12,102 nucleotides of DNA from an uncultured Clostridia bacterium (GTDB lineage: Bacteria; Bacillota; Clostridia; Lachnospirales; Lachnospiraceae), in contig CAMWWW010000038.1 in the NCBI GenBank assembly GCA_947178015.1, positions 1 through 12,102 on the forward strand, in the 5' to 3' direction. The notes beneath the pieces were generated by a model, which saw only the letters and a list, made by a program, of their open reading frames with translations, ran no database searches and had not been told where the DNA came from. The position numbers and the translations under genes are program-made. This document shows, piece after piece, positions 8,428-12,102 of this stretch; position 1 is the first letter of the stretch; the number at the start of each line of letters is the position of its first letter.

Positions 8428-8433
8428 GAGGTG
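8426..8433 (+). promoter_or_regulatory. Strong ribosome binding site between carB and the receiver gene
   Basis: AGGAGGTG is a near-perfect anti-16S match. It overlaps the last bases of the carB stop and ends 5 bases before ATG 8439. It predicts efficient translation of the receiver protein from the same transcript as carB. Confidence 0.75.
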
Positions 8434-8438
8434 TTGAT

Positions 8439-9236
8439 ATGAGATATAGATTGCTGCTAATGGGAAGGAACAATTCCGTAATTGATGATTTTTTCAAAAA
8501 GATGTCGGACAGTTTTGAAGCGATTAGTACTTCCGCACGCTATGAAGACATTATTGGTCATATGAAATATTTTAAGCCAAATGTATTTGTGTATTGCCTG
8601 AACAATGAATCAAGAGAGACACTCAGCATTATTGTCACTATAAAATATAAATATAAGATTCCTTTTATTGTGATTGGATCGGAGGAGGAGTGCATAGAAT
8701 TTGAGAAAATCGCTGTGAATATCTCCGATCTGACCTTGGTGAAGCCTTTGACGGCGAGTTTTATTCAGGAAAGAATTATCCGTTTTATGGAGAGCCGTCC
8801 TGTGACAGTGCCAGATGGCGTGGAGGTCAGTAGTCTAGAGCAGCTTTTGGAAATGCCGGAGCTGGTGCCAGAACAGCGCAGGCATGTTTTGGTGGTGGAT
8901 GACAGTGTAATTATGTTAAAGGTGATCAAAGAGCATTTATCCAATAGATATGATGTCGCAACTGCCACCAGCGGAAGGATTGCACTGCGTTTTCTGGAAA
9001 GAAAGATGACCGATCTGATACTTTTGGATTATCAAATGCCGGAAGAAGATGGCGTCTCTGTGCTGGAGAAGCTGCGCGCCAATGAGGCCACAAAGGATGT
9101 TCCCGTAATTTTCCTTACAGGGATTACGGAAAAAGAAAAAATTCAGAAGGCTCTTGTAATGAAGCCACAGGGTTATTTATTAAAACCCATTGATAAGGAA
9201 AAGCTGTTAGAAGCGATTAAAAATGTAATTGGATAA
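8439..9236 (+). CDS. Tandem-receiver response regulator without output domain
   Basis: This is a 265-residue soluble signalling protein. Residues 147-265 form an intact receiver domain: acidic pair D154/D155 in LVVDDS, phospho-acceptor D197 in LILLDYQMP, switch threonine T227 in VIFLTG, and lysine K249 in LLKPID. Residues 1-118 keep the alternating strand-helix pattern and a closing VKP (K102), but lack the acidic pair. C53 (FVYCLNN) stands where the phospho-acceptor aspartate would be, so this is read as a pseudo-receiver. A linker at about 119-146 joins the two. No DNA-binding, enzymatic or chemotaxis output domain follows. The protein therefore probably acts by phosphotransfer or protein contact, perhaps as partner of the HPt-bearing hybrid kinase encoded 37 bases downstream. 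This pairing is inferred from adjacency. The very short gap to carB suggests cotranscription with it. Confidence 0.88.
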   Translation: MRYRLLLMGRNNSVIDDFFKKMSDSFEAISTSARYEDIIGHMKYFKPNVFVYCLNNESRETLSIIVTIKYKYKIPFIVIGSEEECIEFEKIAVNISDLTLVKPLTASFIQERIIRFMESRPVTVPDGVEVSSLEQLLEMPELVPEQRRHVLVVDDSVIMLKVIKEHLSNRYDVATATSGRIALRFLERKMTDLILLDYQMPEEDGVSVLEKLRANEATKDVPVIFLTGITEKEKIQKALVMKPQGYLLKPIDKEKLLEAIKNVIG

Positions 9237-9251
9237 AACGTATACATAGCA

Positions 9252-9263
9252 GAGGAGAAGGGG
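9252..9263 (+). promoter_or_regulatory. Ribosome binding site of the hybrid kinase gene
   Basis: GAGGAGAAGGGG lies in the 37-base gap between the receiver and kinase genes and ends 10 bases before ATG 9274. The spacing is slightly long. No convincing -35/-10 pair fits in the gap, so cotranscription with the receiver gene is the simplest reading. Confidence 0.5.
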
Positions 9264-9273
9264 ACCTTGGCAT

Positions 9274-11958
9274 ATGGAAGATTTAACACTACAATTAACA
9301 GATTTAATTGATATAGATACCTTGAAGAGAATACAACATGCTTTTTCCAAGCTGACAGGTTTTGGAGCGCTGACTGCAGATGCGGACGGCGTGCCTGTCA
9401 CGGAAGGAGCAAATTTTACTGATTTCTGCAAATTGACGAGAAGCTCAGGGATAGGATACAGGCGCTGTGTAAATTGCGCCAAGTATGGGGCGGATCAGGC
9501 GCTTCGTGAGGAGAAAAGTTATATCTATATCTGTCCGGCAGGGCTAATTAATTTTGCCTCACCGATTATGGCAGAGGGCAGGATTGTGGGCTGCTTTATC
9601 GGCGGACAGGTACAGACAAAGCCATTGGATATGATATCTGTCCGGCAGGTTGCCGCTGAGATTGGTGTGAACCCAGATCAGTATATTGAGGCGGCAAAAA
9701 AAATTAGGATTGTGGAGCCGGAAACCATTGAGAGGGCAGCTGATTTTCTCTACACTATCTGTGATGTTATGTCCAATATTGCATATAACCAATACCGCGT
9801 CTACCGCGCCAATATCGAGATAGAACGATCGGCCAATATGAAGTCGGACTTTTTGGCAAATATGAGCCATGAGATAAGGACGCCGATGAATGCAGTGATT
9901 GGAATGGCAGAGATGGCACTTCGCGAGGACCTGCCTCCAGCGGCGAGAGAATACGTCAGCCAGATTAAGGAATCAGGAAAAACACTGCTTGCCATTATCA
10001 ATGACATTCTCGATTTCTCAAAGATAGAATCAGGGAAGATGGATATTCACGAGGTGGAGTATGAGCCGATGTCCGTTATGAATGATGTCAGCAATGTCGT
10101 GAAGACAAGACTTCAGGAAAAGGAAGTGGAGCTGATTTTCAATGTTCCGCCAACACTTCCCAACAAGCTGATGGGAGACAGCATCCGCATCAAGCAGGTG
10201 CTCTTAAATATTGCCAACAATGCAGCCAAATTTACATCCAAAGGAAAAATAGAGGTTCGGATGGAGTGTGTGGCAAAACCTCGTAATGAGATAGAATTGC
10301 GTGTTTATATAGAGGATACTGGTATTGGAATCAAGAAGGAGGAGCTTGGCAAACTGTTCCAGTCCTTTCAGCAGGTAGACAGCAAGAGAAATCGGGAGAT
10401 CGAGGGAACGGGGCTGGGTCTTGCTATCTCTAAGCGCCTGTTATCTTTGATGCATGGACGTATCTGGGTGGAGAGTGAATATGAGAAAGGAAGCCGATTT
10501 GCTTTTGTCTTACCGCAGAAGGTGGTTGACAAGACCCCAAGTATTTCCATGAAGGAGCCGGAGCTTATCTACGCTGCCGGAATCATAGCCAATCCTTATG
10601 TGAGAAAGCAGCTTCGTATCGATATGGAAAGACTGGGGGTGGAATATACCGATCTGGATTTAGAGAAAGATCTGCCAGAACCAGCGAACAATAAAAGGGC
10701 ATTTCTCTTTATTGAGAAGATAGAATTCACACCTCTGCTGGAAGAATATGTGAGGAATAATCGACAAATTACAGCCGTGCTTATGGTTGAATTTTCAGAT
10801 AGTGTGAAGTATGAGGATATACCAAATCTTTTGGTTGTAAAAAAACCAGTTTATGCCCTTAATATTGCCATGATATTAAATAACGAAGAGATGTACTACG
10901 AAGAGGGAGGCAGTGATAAGGATTTTGAATTTATTGCACCAGATGCAGAGATTTTGATTGTGGATGACAATCCTATTAACCTAACTGTGGCAGAAGGGCT
11001 GTTAGAGCCATTGCAGATGAAAATAGATAAGGCGCTGAGCGGCAAGGAGGCTGTGGAGAAGATCTCCGCACATCGCTATGATATTGTATTTATGGATCAT
11101 ATGATGCCGCAGATGGATGGTGTGGAAACTACCCATATTATTCGGCGGTTTCATGCGGAATACAATGACGTTCCCATTATCGCTCTCACGGCCAACGCCG
11201 TGGAGGGAACCAAGGAGATGTTCTGCCAAGAGGGAATGAATGACTTTGTCGCCAAGCCAATAGAGATTCGCATGATGGTGGCGACGGTAAAGAAATGGCT
11301 GCCAGAGGCAAAGATCAAGAGAAAGTACAGAACAAAGGAATCCGCGGAGCAGACGATGACATCCAGTATAAAGGATATCGAGATAGGTGATCTGGATGTA
11401 TCTGCCGCGATAAATCTTCTGGGCGGTGAAAAATTATTCTGGGCAGTATTAAAAGATTATTATCGAGTGATTGATAAAAAAGTAGCGCTGATAAAGGAGA
11501 TGGAGCAGCAGGAGGACTGGGCGGGCTATACCATCGAGGTACATGCTCTGAAAAGTGCTTCAAGGCAGATTGGAGCCAACCTATTATCTGATCAGGCCGC
11601 CGCTATGGAAAAGGCAGGTAATGCAAAGGATGCAGAGCAGATTCATCAATGTACCGATGAACTGCTGAAAAAATATGCATCTTATGAGCCGATACTAAGG
11701 CCCTTCTGTGAGGAAGAAAAAAAGGATGGCGAAAAGCAAATTATTTCTGAGGAAAAGCTTTTATCATGTTTTGAGGAGATGAAATTGGCTATTGGTGATC
11801 TGGATATGGACCAGATGGAGGCAGTGATTCAGGAGATGGAGCAGTACAGCTATCAAGGAAGGCAGGAAGAGCTTTTCGCACAGCTTAAGGAGGCTGTGGA
11901 GGAGATGGATGTCGATGCTTGTGAGGCTATATTGGATAGTTGGGTAGAAAATAAATAA
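9274..11958 (+). CDS. Cytosolic PocR-domain hybrid histidine kinase with receiver and HPt domains
   Basis: This 894-residue sensor kinase has no membrane segment. Residues about 5-175 match the PocR sensory domain (FTDFCKLTRSS, CVNCAKYG, CPAGLINFASPI, GCFIGGQV), a small-molecule-binding module named after the propanediol regulator PocR. It carries a cysteine set C52, C65, C68, C87 and C107. The HisKA domain has the phosphorylated H199 in SHEIRTPMN. The ATPase domain shows NIANNAAKF, DTGIGI (348-353) and GTGLGLAISK (378-387). A pseudo-receiver without acidic residues spans about 428-538. An intact receiver follows at about 558-676, with D564/D565, phospho-acceptor D608, T639 and K661. An HPt domain at about 705-805 has H757 in HALKSASRQIGA. 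The last 80 residues form an acidic helical tail with an internal repeat. The phosphate is expected to pass H199 to D608 to H757 and then possibly to the upstream receiver protein. The ligand is unknown: no propanediol or cobalamin genes are in the window. Confidence 0.93.
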   Translation: MEDLTLQLTDLIDIDTLKRIQHAFSKLTGFGALTADADGVPVTEGANFTDFCKLTRSSGIGYRRCVNCAKYGADQALREEKSYIYICPAGLINFASPIMAEGRIVGCFIGGQVQTKPLDMISVRQVAAEIGVNPDQYIEAAKKIRIVEPETIERAADFLYTICDVMSNIAYNQYRVYRANIEIERSANMKSDFLANMSHEIRTPMNAVIGMAEMALREDLPPAAREYVSQIKESGKTLLAIINDILDFSKIESGKMDIHEVEYEPMSVMNDVSNVVKTRLQEKEVELIFNVPPTLPNKLMGDSIRIKQVLLNIANNAAKFTSKGKIEVRMECVAKPRNEIELRVYIEDTGIGIKKEELGKLFQSFQQVDSKRNREIEGTGLGLAISKRLLSLMHGRIWVESEYEKGSRFAFVLPQKVVDKTPSISMKEPELIYAAGIIANPYVRKQLRIDMERLGVEYTDLDLEKDLPEPANNKRAFLFIEKIEFTPLLEEYVRNNRQITAVLMVEFSDSVKYEDIPNLLVVKKPVYALNIAMILNNEEMYYEEGGSDKDFEFIAPDAEILIVDDNPINLTVAEGLLEPLQMKIDKALSGKEAVEKISAHRYDIVFMDHMMPQMDGVETTHIIRRFHAEYNDVPIIALTANAVEGTKEMFCQEGMNDFVAKPIEIRMMVATVKKWLPEAKIKRKYRTKESAEQTMTSSIKDIEIGDLDVSAAINLLGGEKLFWAVLKDYYRVIDKKVALIKEMEQQEDWAGYTIEVHALKSASRQIGANLLSDQAAAMEKAGNAKDAEQIHQCTDELLKKYASYEPILRPFCEEEKKDGEKQIISEEKLLSCFEEMKLAIGDLDMDQMEAVIQEMEQYSYQGRQEELFAQLKEAVEEMDVDACEAILDSWVENK

Positions 11959-11975
11959 AAGCGTTGCGGAACGTG

Positions 11976-12009
11976 GAGCATGTAGAGGAAATTCTATATG
12001 CTCTTTTTT
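11976..12009 (+). terminator. Rho-independent terminator
   Basis: An 11-base-pair stem (11976-11986 with 11993-12003) includes one G-U pair, closes a 6-base loop GGAAAT and is followed directly by six T residues. It starts 17 bases after the kinase stop codon. It has no T-run on the opposite strand, so it ends plus-strand transcription only. It is the only strong terminator seen in the window. Confidence 0.9.
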
Positions 12010-12041
12010 ATTACGTATAAGTTTTTGTAAAAGAGATTTGT

Positions 12042-12102
12042 TTAATTATTTTCGAGAAAGGTCCGCATAGCCAGCCCTGCTATTTCCTCCGTCACCCCGC
12101 TC
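12042..12102 (-). CDS. Possible C-terminal end of a convergent gene (5' part outside window)
   Basis: On the minus strand one frame reads SGVTEEIAGLAMRTFLENN and stops at a TAA (12042-12044). The pattern suits a terminal amphipathic helix, and the position just past a terminator suits a convergent gene. A second minus-strand frame is also open, to a stop at 12046-12048, but its sequence looks less protein-like. The fragment is too short to assign a family, and the call rests on one short open stretch. Confidence 0.4.
   Translation of the reverse strand, partial: SGVTEEIAGLAMRTFLENN

Overview
This window looks like part of a Clostridia chromosome, most likely a Lachnospiraceae-type gut Firmicute. 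That is inferred from purine-rich AGGAGG-type ribosome binding sites, a TTG start, frequent AGA/GGA codons, moderate GC by eye, and the PocR-type cytosolic hybrid histidine kinase. No rRNA, tRNA, CRISPR array, insertion sequence or phage gene is visible. All complete genes lie on the plus strand and are packed tightly (overlaps of 1 and 8 bases, gaps of 9 to 37 bases). A single strong intrinsic terminator follows the last one, so everything up to about 12.01 kb may be one long transcription unit. Its promoter must lie before the window or be hidden inside a gene.

Bases 1-5185: the tail of an unidentified protein is followed by a three-gene ABC transport module and a PHP phosphoesterase. The module consists of a large exported and membrane-anchored auxiliary protein with a glutamine-amidotransferase-like segment (107-2473), an ABC ATPase (2483-3412) and an ABC-2 permease (3412-4326). 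The layout resembles auxiliary-protein exporters of the GldA/F/G style, but the substrate cannot be read from the sequence. The PHP gene (4319-5185) overlaps the permease gene and resembles RNase AM / nucleoside 3',5'-bisphosphate phosphatase (YciV/TrpH).

Bases 5209-8427: carB, the complete large subunit of carbamoyl-phosphate synthase. Its usual partner carA is not next to it, and there is no leader region in which a pyrimidine attenuator could sit.

Bases 8439-11958: a two-gene signalling module. The first gene is a regulator with a degenerate receiver followed by an intact receiver and no output domain. The second is a soluble hybrid kinase with the order PocR sensor, HisKA, HATPase, degenerate receiver, intact receiver, HPt and an unusual helical tail. 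Together they contain every part of a multistep phosphorelay except an obvious DNA-binding output. Past the terminator, the window ends in what may be the 3' end of a convergent minus-strand gene.

The most interesting part is the PocR phosphorelay pair joined to carB. It has degenerate receivers in both partners, a cysteine cluster in the sensor and a repeated helical tail after HPt. Each domain is of a known kind, and I cannot show that the whole is a new system.
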